DNA of 20,762 nucleotides from JAJRTA01 sp965603125 (GCA_965603125.1 CBFDBU010000038.1:1-20762); one strand, 5' to 3'. Counted from the first letter of the stretch, positions 7,660-15,723 are shown. The notes: generated by a model from the letters alone, not told the origin. Numbers and translations are program-made.

Positions 7660-7897
7660 AAACTGGCTGTGTCACAAGATAGTAGGTAGACTTGATTAGT
7701 CGCTCTGAGGAGTTCGCTTGATATTATCTTGCAGCCACTGTTTGAGGTTCAGCAAGGATTTTCGCGCGCTGGAGACAATTGTGTTGTCGTCAGTGGTCGG
7801 GTCCCGCCGCGAGCGATCTGCTATGAACTTACGTACCTTTGATATCAATAACGTGAAAAACAATCAATTTCTAACCCGGCAAATCATGGAGGTCTAA

Positions 7898-10800
7898 ATG
7901 ATGAAGCTGAGGAGTTTCATTATCCTTGCATCCCTGGTCATTGGCAGTTTCGGGATGGCCAATGGCGCCGCTATCTCGCTTGGCAATGTAGATGGCTTGA
8001 ATGCTACCAACGGCCTGCAAATGGGTGTTCCGGTCACATTCTTCATCCGGCTGCAAGGTGACGCGAACAACTACGGCGGCATAACCAACGGTTACCGCAT
8101 ATACTCACCTACCGGCGCCACTTGGACGACTACGGTCGCCGACACAACTGTCGGTGCATTCAGCTTAATGACGTGGTTATTTAACCACTTTATCTACCAT
8201 GGCGGAGTGACTGGTTCAGGCTCCGACACCGTGGGGTATGGGGCCTATGCCTCGCCCCCGGGCCTCGGTCTCCCTCCCAACTCGATGGACCCTTCAATCT
8301 ATGACAAGGAGTACTTCAAAATCCAGATTGGCCCGATACCGTCCACGTATAATGGCGGGCAAATCTGTCTCGACTCCAGTTTCTATCCGCCGTCGGGTGT
8401 GTGGAAATGGGCCGGCCCGGACGCCTTCCCGTCCTGGGACGGTCCCCATTGTTTCACGATTGGTGAGGAAGTCGACCCCTGCGACCCCGATCTCACCGCC
8501 CCGGTTATCACTTGCCCTGGGGACATCACTGTCGAGTGCGGCGGGTCGACGCATCCGGATGTTACGGGCTATGCGACGGCTGTTGACTTCTGTGATGAAA
8601 ACCCCACCATTGACTGGGTTGACGACCAGGTCGGCGATGTCATAACCCGCACCTGGACGGCGACCGACGACGTCGGCAACAGCAGCAGTTGTGACCAGAC
8701 TATTACACTTGAAGATACTACCGATCCGGCCTTTGTTGAGGCGTGTCCGGGCGACATAACCGTTGAATGCGACGCGGTGCCCGCTCCGCCGACTCTGACG
8801 GCCATCGACGCCTGCGATCCGGCCCCGGTGGTGACTTTCGATGAGTCGATTGTAGGTGACGTTATCACGCGCACCTGGACGGCGACTGACGCCTCCGGTA
8901 ACAGTACGCAGTGCGTACAGATTATCACGACTACGGACACTACCCCGCCTGAGTTTGACCAGGCATGTCCAACCGATGAGAGCGTAGAGTGCGGTGGTCC
9001 GCTTCCCCCGATACCGACTCTTACCGCCACCGACAACTGTGATCCGGCCCCGGTAGTCACGTTCGATGAGTCGACAGTAGGCGATGTTATTACTCGCACC
9101 TGGACGGCCACCGATAATGCCGATAACAGCGTCCAGTGTGTCCAGACTATCACCATTGTGGATACTCAGGATCCGACCTTCACCACGGTCTGCCCCGGTG
9201 ACATTTCCATTGAATGCGATGCCCAGATACCGGGTCCTGCGACCATGACGGCCGACGACGCCTGTGATCCTGCCCCGGTGGTGACGTTCGACGAATCAAC
9301 GGTAGGCAATGTCATCACTCGTACCTGGACGGCCACCGATGAAACCGGCAACTTTGTTGAGTGCGTCCAGACCATCACGCTGCTTGATTCCACCGCGCCG
9401 GAGTTTGTCGAGGAATGCCCGGCCGATCTGGTCATTGAATGTGGCGGCCAGGTGCCTGACCCGGCAACGATGACTGCCACTGACAATTGTGACCCGGCGC
9501 CCGTGGTAACGTTCGACCAGTCGACCGAGGGCAATATCATAACCCGCACCTGGACGGCTACCGACAACGCGGCCAACAGCACTGTCTGCACGCAGACCAT
9601 TACGCTGGCTGTCGACGATGAAGCCCCGGTGTTTGATCAGGCGTGCCCGGGCGACATAACCGTTGAATGCGACGCGGTGCCCGCTCCGCCGACAATGACG
9701 GCTACCGACAACTGCGATCCGTCACCGGTGGTCACATTCGACGAGTCAATTGAAGGTAATATCATTACCCGTACCTGGACGGCGACCGATGCTTCCGGTA
9801 ACAGCGCCCAGTGCGTTCAGCTTATCACGCTGATCGACACCACCGCGCCGGAATTCGTTGAAGCGTGTCCGGCCGACATAACCGTTGAGTGCGACGCGGT
9901 TCCTGATCCGGCCACGATGACGGCTACCGACAACTGCGATCCGTCGCCGGTAGTTACATTCGACGAGACAATTGCAGATGATATCATCACCCGCACCTGG
10001 ACGGCGACCGATGCTTCCGGCAATGATGTCCAGTGTGTTCAGACGATTACTCTCATTGATACAACTGACCCGACGTTCGTGGAAGCATGTCCGGCCGACT
10101 TCACACTACAGTGCGGTGAGGAGATGCCTGCACCGCCGACAATGACGGCCACGGACAATTGCGATCCGGCTCCGGTGGTGACTTTCGACGAAGTAGTCGG
10201 CGTCGGCGTGATTACGCGCACCTGGACGGCCACGGACAACGCCGGCAACAGTGTGGACTGTATTCAGACAATCACGCTGGCCGATGATACGGAAGCCCCG
10301 GTAATTACATGTCCCGACCCCGTGACCGTAACCTGCGGCGGCTCGATTCATCCCGACGCGACAGGCTATGCGACGGCTGTCGACAACTGCGATGACAGTC
10401 CCACCATTGACTGGATTGACGACCAGGTCGGTGATATCATCACCCGTACCTGGACTGCCACCGATGCCTCGAGCAACAGCTCCTCCTGCGATCAGATCAT
10501 TACTCTCGGTGTTCAGGATGTGCCGACTATCACCTGTCCGACTGAGCCGGTTCAGGTCTTCTTAGGCCTGCCGGGAGATACGTGCGTTGACCTGCCCATT
10601 ACCGACGCCACGGACGTCACGGTTGACGGTGCGACCTGGGCTGATGACCAACTCTGCTTCGACGTGCCGCAGGGTGGTATGTACGAGTTCGAGGTGGTTG
10701 CTTCCAACGAGTGTGGTTCCGCGAGTTGCGAAATCACGGTTCTCGTGGTCATCCCGAGCGATACGTGGGTGTTGATACACTCCCCGAACCCGTCCCTCGA

Positions 10801-12238
10801 CGGCGTACCGCTGTCGCCCGGTGATCTTGTTACTTTCTATGATCTCGGCACACGCGGCAGCACGGTACTCTGTGGTATGACGAAGGTTGATCCCGACGGC
10901 TTCTTAACCGCTACCGTCTACGGCAACAGCCCCTACACGGCCTGGGATGAAGGTCCGGAGGACGGCGAAGATGTTACCGTTGAGATTGGCGGCACACCCG
11001 TGAGCCACTCGACTCCGATCATCTTTAATGAAGGAATGGTCGACCCGATCGATATCATGGGTGACTTCACGTCGGCCACCTGTGTGACCTACGATCTGTC
11101 CGCGGGCTGGCACCTGATATCGTGGAACGTCGCCTACAGTGACGATATTCAGAACATGGTAGCGACCTTTGCAGACAAGATCGACGTCATTCTCGGCTTT
11201 GATCTGGCTCAGGGCGGCGGTTTGACCTTTGTGCCTTCGCTGGCCGAGTACTCGACCCTGCTCGAAGTCGACTTCTATCACGGATACTGGTTCCGCCTCA
11301 ACGACGACGTGAGTTTCGACGTTTGCGGCGGCATTATCTCCAGCGACGGCATTGCCATCTACGGCGGCTGGAACCTGGTCAGCTATTGGCCGGAGAGCAG
11401 TCAGCCGATTGAAGATGGCTTCTCCTCGATACTGGGCAACGTGCTTATCGCCTACACGTTCGATGGCGACTACCTGGTCTACGATCCTGCAGATCCGGGC
11501 TCGTCCACGCTGAGCGACCTTTCACCCGGCCTTGGCTACTGGGTGCTCTCGTCGAGCGGTGGCTTTCTTTCGTACGGTGGCGGCGCTCCGGTCGCACCTC
11601 GTGAGATCACCATGCCTCTGGCCGCCGCCAACGGTGTCACGCCGTCGCGCAGCTGGATGTCTATCTATGGCTCCGGCATCACCGTTGACGGAACGGAGCT
11701 GGAAGCCGGCGCCGCCGTTGAAGTCTATACTGAAACCGGCGTACTGTGCGGAAAGGGCGTCTACGGTGACGGCTTGCTGAAGTTCACGGCCGTCTACGGC
11801 TACGAGAATGACGGCGATATTGCCCAGGCGTATCCCCGGATCAATGATCGCCTGGTGGTCCGTATCGACGGCTCTGAAGTCGACGCCGACATTGCCTTCC
11901 AGGGTAGTGGTTCCTGCGTCAGCCTGAGTCGCCTGACGACCGACGGCAACACCGTTCCCGGCAGTTTCAGCCTGTCGCAGAATTACCCGAACCCGTTCAA
12001 CCCGACCACGTCGATCAGCTTCAACCTGCCGACTTCGGGTCATGTTGAACTGACGGTCTTCAATATCCTCGGTCAGCAGGTCGCCACCCTTGTGAACGGC
12101 TCCCTGACCGCCGGACAGCATGAGGCAACCTGGAACGGCTCTGACGACAGCGGCGACGCCGTCGGTTCCGGGATCTATTTCTATCGTCTTGTCGCGTCCA
12201 ACGTGACCGAGACGAAGAAGATGGTCCTTATGAAGTAA
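7898..12238 (+). CDS. giant secreted HYR-repeat adhesin-like protein with C-terminal sorting domain
   Basis: A 1446-aa exported protein. Signal peptide: MMKLRSFIILASLVIGSFGMANGA. A unique N-terminal domain (about 25-195) is followed by nine tandem HYR-type Ig-like repeats of about 75 residues (201-871), every one containing ITRTWTATD and paired cysteines. A tenth, degenerate Ig-like unit follows (to about 950). Then comes a C-terminal block in which two modules (starting near DTWVLIHSPNP and RSWMSIYGSGI) look duplicated around two GW(H/N)L(I/V)S segments. Residues 1353-1446 form a FlgD-like/T9SS-type C-terminal domain (SLSQNYPNPFNPTTSISF, FNILGQQVATL, GIYFYRL, KKMVLMK), which usually directs secretion and surface attachment. 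HYR domains are linked to adhesion. GGAGG lies 6 nt before the ATG. It is followed by a strong terminator, so it forms its own transcript. Confidence 0.9.
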   Translation: MMKLRSFIILASLVIGSFGMANGAAISLGNVDGLNATNGLQMGVPVTFFIRLQGDANNYGGITNGYRIYSPTGATWTTTVADTTVGAFSLMTWLFNHFIYHGGVTGSGSDTVGYGAYASPPGLGLPPNSMDPSIYDKEYFKIQIGPIPSTYNGGQICLDSSFYPPSGVWKWAGPDAFPSWDGPHCFTIGEEVDPCDPDLTAPVITCPGDITVECGGSTHPDVTGYATAVDFCDENPTIDWVDDQVGDVITRTWTATDDVGNSSSCDQTITLEDTTDPAFVEACPGDITVECDAVPAPPTLTAIDACDPAPVVTFDESIVGDVITRTWTATDASGNSTQCVQIITTTDTTPPEFDQACPTDESVECGGPLPPIPTLTATDNCDPAPVVTFDESTVGDVITRTWTATDNADNSVQCVQTITIVDTQDPTFTTVCPGDISIECDAQIPGPATMTADDACDPAPVVTFDESTVGNVITRTWTATDETGNFVECVQTITLLDSTAPEFVEECPADLVIECGGQVPDPATMTATDNCDPAPVVTFDQSTEGNIITRTWTATDNAANSTVCTQTITLAVDDEAPVFDQACPGDITVECDAVPAPPTMTATDNCDPSPVVTFDESIEGNIITRTWTATDASGNSAQCVQLITLIDTTAPEFVEACPADITVECDAVPDPATMTATDNCDPSPVVTFDETIADDIITRTWTATDASGNDVQCVQTITLIDTTDPTFVEACPADFTLQCGEEMPAPPTMTATDNCDPAPVVTFDEVVGVGVITRTWTATDNAGNSVDCIQTITLADDTEAPVITCPDPVTVTCGGSIHPDATGYATAVDNCDDSPTIDWIDDQVGDIITRTWTATDASSNSSSCDQIITLGVQDVPTITCPTEPVQVFLGLPGDTCVDLPITDATDVTVDGATWADDQLCFDVPQGGMYEFEVVASNECGSASCEITVLVVIPSDTWVLIHSPNPSLDGVPLSPGDLVTFYDLGTRGSTVLCGMTKVDPDGFLTATVYGNSPYTAWDEGPEDGEDVTVEIGGTPVSHSTPIIFNEGMVDPIDIMGDFTSATCVTYDLSAGWHLISWNVAYSDDIQNMVATFADKIDVILGFDLAQGGGLTFVPSLAEYSTLLEVDFYHGYWFRLNDDVSFDVCGGIISSDGIAIYGGWNLVSYWPESSQPIEDGFSSILGNVLIAYTFDGDYLVYDPADPGSSTLSDLSPGLGYWVLSSSGGFLSYGGGAPVAPREITMPLAAANGVTPSRSWMSIYGSGITVDGTELEAGAAVEVYTETGVLCGKGVYGDGLLKFTAVYGYENDGDIAQAYPRINDRLVVRIDGSEVDADIAFQGSGSCVSLSRLTTDGNTVPGSFSLSQNYPNPFNPTTSISFNLPTSGHVELTVFNILGQQVATLVNGSLTAGQHEATWNGSDDSGDAVGSGIYFYRLVASNVTETKKMVLMK
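8498..10510 (+). repeat. nine tandem HYR-domain coding repeats (~225 bp period)
   Basis: The coding repeats differ by position. The first (201 onward) and the ninth share (T/I)HPD(V/A)TGYATAVD and (T)IDW(V/I)DDQVGD. Repeats 2-8 share the PPTMTATDNCDP(A/S)PVVTFDES type. At DNA level 8747-8793 and 9647-9693 are identical over 47 bp, exactly 900 bp (four units) apart, which suggests recent duplication or gene conversion inside the array. Confidence 0.92.
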
Positions 12239-12259
12239 GACAGATCCTCTGACGATTCC

Positions 12260-12291
12260 GGGGACGGGCCTTCGAGGCTCGTCCCCTTTTT
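12260..12291 (+). terminator. rho-independent terminator of the HYR gene
   Basis: An 11-bp GC-rich stem (GGGGACGGGCC / GGCTCGTCCCC, with one G-T pair), loop TTCGA, followed directly by TTTTT. It starts 21 nt after the stop codon at 12238. Confidence 0.9.
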
Positions 12292-12305
12292 CATTTATAG
12301 GAGGG

Positions 12306-12353
12306 CAGCAGACGTTGGATGCTACCGTTCCTGGCAGACGCCCTAGTCTGCTG
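12306..12353. repeat. 8-bp inverted repeat
   Basis: CAGCAGAC (12306-12313) and GTCTGCTG (12346-12353) form a perfect 8-bp inverted repeat just upstream of the larger palindrome at 12373. It may belong to the same composite intergenic repeat. Confidence 0.45.
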
Positions 12354-12372
12354 TTGACTCGGGCGGGCGACT

Positions 12373-12467
12373 GGGTGGCACTCTCAAACTTGTTTGGGGG
12401 TGATTCTTCGGCCCGGTCCAAACGAGTTTGAACCTGCCACCCATAGCTGCAAGCGGATGGGCCACCC
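12373..12467. repeat. 25-bp imperfect palindrome plus dispersed 17-bp word
   Basis: Left arm 12373-12397 and right arm 12418-12442 are inverted copies matching at 21 of 25 positions, around a 20-nt loop. Right after it, AAGCGGATGGGCCACCC (12451-12467) is identical to 56-72 near the left end of the window. GAGTTT-like sequence precedes the word in both places, so these look like diverged copies of one intergenic repeat family. No gene is present between the terminator at 12291 and the promoter at 12494. Confidence 0.75.
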
Positions 12468-12493
12468 GGCTAAACACCGCATGAACATTGACG

Positions 12494-12521
12494 TTGACAA
12501 TGATATGCAGGTTGGTATATT
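12494..12521 (+). promoter_or_regulatory. promoter of the four-gene membrane operon
   Basis: A perfect TTGACA (12494-12499), a 16-bp spacer and TATATT (12516-12521), preceded by TGG, an extended -10. The predicted start is near 12528, about 17 nt before the ATG at 12545. This argues against the in-frame upstream TTG (12488) and ATG (12500) as translation starts. Confidence 0.68.
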
Positions 12522-12544
12522 CGACCGTGCGCAAGATTCTTGAC

Positions 12545-13408
12545 ATGGCGCTGCTTTCTCGCCCGCTGACGCTGGTCTGTCTGGTTCTGATCGACAGCCA
12601 ACCGGTTCTGGCGCAGACCTCGTCGGACGGTGCTTTCCGCACAGACCGCATCAATGCCCTGATTCTGATCGCCGTTTTCTGCGCCGCTGTATTGTTATAC
12701 ACCAGGTGGGCCAGGCAGGGCCGACCACTGTTCTTGCGCAAAATCCCCGGGCTCGAGGCGGTCGAGGAGGCCGTCGGGCGGGCCACCGAGATGGGCCGAC
12801 CGGTGCTGTTTATCCCCGGCATCTCGGAACTCGACGAGATCGAAACGATTGCCGGGATATCGATTCTGGGACGGGTGGCCAAGATCACGGCCCAGTACGA
12901 CACTCCGCTCACGGTGCCGGTCCGTTATCCCTTAGTGCTTGCGGCGGCGCAGGAGATGGTGGAGCAGTCCTATGTCGAGATGGGCAAGAAAGATTCGTAC
13001 GACAAGGACATCGTGCGGTACGTGGCCGGGGAGCAGTTTGCTTTCACCGCCAACGTCAACGGCTACATGATGCGGGAGCGGCCGGCTACGAACATCTACA
13101 TGGGCGCTTTCTTTGCCGAGTCGCTGTTGCTGGCCGAGACCGGCAACGCCGCCGGTTCGATTCAGATAGCCGGTACCGCCCGCCCCGAGCAGTTGCCCTT
13201 CTTTATTGCCGCCTGCGACTACACCCTGATGGGCGAGGAGTTGTATGCTGCCTCGGCCTACCTCTCACACGAACCGCTCATGCTCGGGGGGCTGAAGGGC
13301 CAGGACTTTGTCAAGATGCTGATAGTGGCCGCCATTGTCCTGGGCGTTATACTGGTGTCGCTTAACCTCGGTGGAGATACATTCCTTGAGTGGTTTGAGG
13401 CAGTATAA
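12545..13408 (+). CDS. signal-peptide/TM protein with DUF6754-like ectodomain, first gene of operon
   Basis: A 287-aa membrane protein of unknown function. From the chosen ATG it starts with a cleavable-looking signal peptide (MALLSRPLTLVCLVLIDSQPVLAQ), then a TM helix (about 36-53, INALILIAVFCAAVLLY). A soluble domain of about 190 residues alternates predicted strands and helices (GRPVLFIPG, then an Ile/Ala-rich helix, then TPLTVPV, and so on), in the manner of a Rossmann-like alpha/beta fold. A C-terminal TM helix follows (about 257-276). The soluble part resembles proteins annotated DUF6754 as I remember them; this needs a profile search. An in-frame open stretch extends 57 bases upstream but overlaps the promoter, so I use the internal ATG; its ribosome-binding site is poor. 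It is followed after 24 nt by the next operon gene. Confidence 0.7.
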   Translation: MALLSRPLTLVCLVLIDSQPVLAQTSSDGAFRTDRINALILIAVFCAAVLLYTRWARQGRPLFLRKIPGLEAVEEAVGRATEMGRPVLFIPGISELDEIETIAGISILGRVAKITAQYDTPLTVPVRYPLVLAAAQEMVEQSYVEMGKKDSYDKDIVRYVAGEQFAFTANVNGYMMRERPATNIYMGAFFAESLLLAETGNAAGSIQIAGTARPEQLPFFIAACDYTLMGEELYAASAYLSHEPLMLGGLKGQDFVKMLIVAAIVLGVILVSLNLGGDTFLEWFEAV

Positions 13409-13432
13409 GATGCGCGAGGGCGACTCCCGACC

Positions 13433-14095
13433 ATGAGAACCACCGTTCCCGTAGCAATAGCGTTTCTGTCCGGTTTCCTGATGGTCGTCTCGTTCTTCTT
13501 CAGAGAGGAAGCGACGTTCATCGGCGGTCTCTCCCAGAACCTGCTGATCTGGCTGACGATTGTCGGTGGCTTTACGCTTCTGTTGGGGGTGGTGTCGATA
13601 ACGCGGGTCAACTGGAACGCCGTGAAAGCCAGGAAGGAAGGCTGGATATTCAAGGTATTCACGCTGGTCTCCATTTTTGCCATGGCCGTCCCGGCAGTTC
13701 TCCCCAGTTCCTGGTCACCTCTGTTTGGCCGCGCCGAGGGATCGATTTATGACTGGCTGTTTACGTACCTGGATATGCCGATGATGGCCACCATGTTCGC
13801 CACTCTGGCTTTCTACATAGCATCGGCGGCCTACCGCGCTTTCCGGGCGCGGACGGCGGAATCGACTATCCTGCTTGTGACCGCCACGGTGGTCATGCTC
13901 TGGCGGGTTCCCATGGGCGAGGCCTTTCTAAACCAGTTCCCGGGCGATATTCCGACCTTCCTGAATACGTATATCATGAACGGCGCCAACCTGGCGGTGC
14001 AGCGCGGTATCATAATCGGGGCCGCTTTGGGCGCGGCGTCGATGTCGCTTCGCATTATCCTGGGAATCGAACGGACGTACATGGGGAAGGGTTAG
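13433..14095 (+). CDS. six-TM membrane protein of unknown function
   Basis: A 220-aa polytopic inner-membrane protein with about six hydrophobic helices (near residues 3-23, 36-57, 73-93, 112-132, 141-157 and 190-212). Distinctive strings are AAYRAFRARTAESTILLVTATVVMLWRVPMGE, and a C-terminal block, NLAVQRGIIIGAALGAASMSLRIILGIERTYMG. The latter looks too well ordered to be a random membrane span and is probably the family signature. I cannot name a family. The ATG at 13433 has GAGGG about 12 nt upstream. It lies between, and is cotranscribed with, the two TM-anchored ectodomain proteins, only 3 nt from the next start. Confidence 0.75.
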   Translation: MRTTVPVAIAFLSGFLMVVSFFFREEATFIGGLSQNLLIWLTIVGGFTLLLGVVSITRVNWNAVKARKEGWIFKVFTLVSIFAMAVPAVLPSSWSPLFGRAEGSIYDWLFTYLDMPMMATMFATLAFYIASAAYRAFRARTAESTILLVTATVVMLWRVPMGEAFLNQFPGDIPTFLNTYIMNGANLAVQRGIIIGAALGAASMSLRIILGIERTYMGKG

Positions 14096-14098
14096 CGC

Positions 14099-14935
14099 GT
14101 GAGCTTCTGGAAGACAATCGAGGACATTGACCGTCGCTGGGTCTACCTGATGGTCGGTCTGGCGGTGATCATACCGTTCATTTTTCCCACCGAGTTCCCG
14201 ATAAGCATCACGCCTGAGACGCAGATGCTCTATGACGCCGTTGAAGCCGTACCGGATTCCTCGACGGTGATGGTGGTTTTCGACTACTATCCTTCCACGA
14301 TAGCCGAGTGCCAGCCGATGAGTGTTGCTGCCCTTCATCATTTTTTCAGGAAAGATTGCAAGGTAATCACGCTGAGTAATATCCCGCTCGGGGGACCGTC
14401 GATGGCGGAGACCGTCACGCGCCGGATAGCTCCTTTGTATGACAAGGAATACGGTGTCGATTTCGTCAATTTGGGCTATAAATACGGTTACGTCGCCGTT
14501 CTATCGGGGATGGGTACTTCCATCGAATCCATATTCCCTACCGACAACAGCGGAACGCCTATCTCCAAGCTGCCCCTCATGGACTCGGTGAGAAACTACG
14601 ACCAAATCGCCTTCATCTTCGAGGTGGCCGACAATGCCACCGCGGACTACTGGGTTTCGATTGTGAACGCTCAGTATGGCGTTCCCATGTGCTGCGGCAC
14701 CACCGCCGTGGGGGCGCCCAAGTACTATTCCTTTGTCCAGGCGGGGCAGTTTGTCGGTCTTCTGGGGGGGATGAAGGGCGCCGCGGAATACGAGATCCTG
14801 CTCAGCAAACCGGCCAACGCCGTCCTGGGGATGGGAGCGCAGTCGCTGGTTCATCTGCTTATCATAGCCATGGTGATCCTGGGTAACGTCGGCTTCTTTG
14901 CGAGCCGCAGAAACAAGCGCAAGGTGACACCATGA
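14099..14935 (+). CDS. TM-anchored ectodomain protein, possible paralogue of the first operon gene
   Basis: A 278-aa protein with an N-terminal TM helix (about 14-30, WVYLMVGLAVIIPFIFP). A soluble alpha/beta domain follows (about 38-245), then a C-terminal TM helix (about 250-268, LVHLLIIAMVILGNVGFF) and a basic tail. The domain opens like the first operon gene: a helix (ETQMLYDAVEAV), a strand (STVMVVFDYYP), a helix (ECQPMSVAALHHFF) and a strand (KVITLSN). The ends also correspond, with a Gly-rich loop before (L)LI(I/V)A.(V)ILG. Notable segments are NLGYKYGYVAVLSGMGTSIESIFP and CCGTTAVGAPKYYSFVQAGQFVGLLGGMKGAAEYE, the latter Gly/Ala-rich. Start is GTG at 14099 with a strong GGGAAGGG site. 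The stop overlaps the next gene by 4 nt (ATGA). No known catalytic motif is seen. Confidence 0.75.
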   Translation: MSFWKTIEDIDRRWVYLMVGLAVIIPFIFPTEFPISITPETQMLYDAVEAVPDSSTVMVVFDYYPSTIAECQPMSVAALHHFFRKDCKVITLSNIPLGGPSMAETVTRRIAPLYDKEYGVDFVNLGYKYGYVAVLSGMGTSIESIFPTDNSGTPISKLPLMDSVRNYDQIAFIFEVADNATADYWVSIVNAQYGVPMCCGTTAVGAPKYYSFVQAGQFVGLLGGMKGAAEYEILLSKPANAVLGMGAQSLVHLLIIAMVILGNVGFFASRRNKRKVTP

Positions 14936-15567
14936 GCAGCGTGGAACTGCTTCAGATCTGGATCATTGCCTTCTTCACACTGGCTCTCTTCTCGTTCCTT
15001 TACAAGGACAATCCGGTCTACAAGCTGGCGGAACACATCTTTGCCGGCCTGTCGGCCGGGTACTATGTCGGGCTGGTCTGGGATACGGTTATAATCACGC
15101 AGTTGTGGGACCCGATGCTGGCCGGCGACTACTGGCTGGTCGTTCCCGGGATAATGGGCGCCCTGATGTTCACACGCTTCTCGCCCCGGTTCTCCTGGGT
15201 GTCACGGGTGTCGCTTGCTTTTGTGATGGGGGTGACGTCCGGGATCTTCCTTGTTTCGCAGCTTCACGGCCTGGTTTTGCCGCAGATGCAGTCCACCATG
15301 CAGTCGCTTGGCACCGATAACGGCATCGGCGCCATGTTCCTGGCGATAGTAGTGGTGATCGGCGTCATCTCTACGCTGATCTACTTCTACTACTCCAAGG
15401 AACACAAGGGCGTGCTGGGAGTGACGGCCAGGATCGGCATCTGGTTTATCATGGTGTCTTTCGGCGCTCATTTCGGCTACACGGTCATGGGGCGTGTCTC
15501 CCTTCTTATCGGGAGGGTGCAATTCCTGGCGGAGGATTGGCTAGGGTCGTTCTCTCACATCTTTTAG
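14932..15567 (+). CDS. six-TM membrane protein, last gene of operon
   Basis: A 211-aa polytopic membrane protein with about six TM helices (near 7-24, 34-52, 64-82, 90-112, 131-152 and 163-190). Its N-terminal region carries a distinctive YKDNPVYKLAEHIFAGLSAGYYVGLVWDTVI segment. In the middle is a basic FTRFSPRFSWVSRVSLAFVMG stretch, and a YYSKEHKG loop follows. I cannot assign a family. It is translationally coupled to the preceding gene through an ATGA overlap, with an AAGGTGA site. The gene ends with TAG only 2 nt before a palindromic repeat element, which may serve as its 3' structure. Of the four genes it is the most obviously coupled, suggesting 1:1 assembly with the preceding ectodomain protein. 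Confidence 0.75.
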   Translation: MSSVELLQIWIIAFFTLALFSFLYKDNPVYKLAEHIFAGLSAGYYVGLVWDTVIITQLWDPMLAGDYWLVVPGIMGALMFTRFSPRFSWVSRVSLAFVMGVTSGIFLVSQLHGLVLPQMQSTMQSLGTDNGIGAMFLAIVVVIGVISTLIYFYYSKEHKGVLGVTARIGIWFIMVSFGAHFGYTVMGRVSLLIGRVQFLAEDWLGSFSHIF

Positions 15568-15569
15568 CA

Positions 15570-15703
15570 GGTTGTTGGAAAAGCGTTTTGTCATTCTCTG
15601 AAGCCGGCGGATTCGTCATAAGCGTGGTGTCGGGCGTCTCTGCCCGACACCTGACGAAGGTGATATAGGAGCCGTCAGGCAGAGACGCCTGACGGCACAA
15701 CAT
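15570..15703 (-). repeat. palindromic MITE/REP-like element, copy 2
   Basis: Reverse-oriented 134-bp copy, about 90% identical to 864-998 over its full length. Hairpin B occupies 15626-15651 (arms GGTGTCGGGC/GCCCGACACC, loop GTCTCT). Hairpin A occupies 15671-15696 (arms GCCGTCAGGC/GCCTGACGGC, loop AGAGAC). Both have perfect 10-bp arms. It begins 2 nt after the stop of the operon's last gene. Confidence 0.92.
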
Positions 15704-15723
15704 GGAGATACGAAGCATCCAGT

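Noticed and set aside
11522..12421. A 299-codon open frame on the minus strand opposite the end of the HYR gene
   Set aside because: It lies fully antisense to the well-supported sorting domain and has a composition typical of shadow frames in GC-rich DNA, with no recognisable motif.
12488..12544. Upstream TTG/ATG starts for the first operon gene
   Set aside because: They fall inside a near-consensus promoter, and the ATG at 12545 gives a proper signal peptide.
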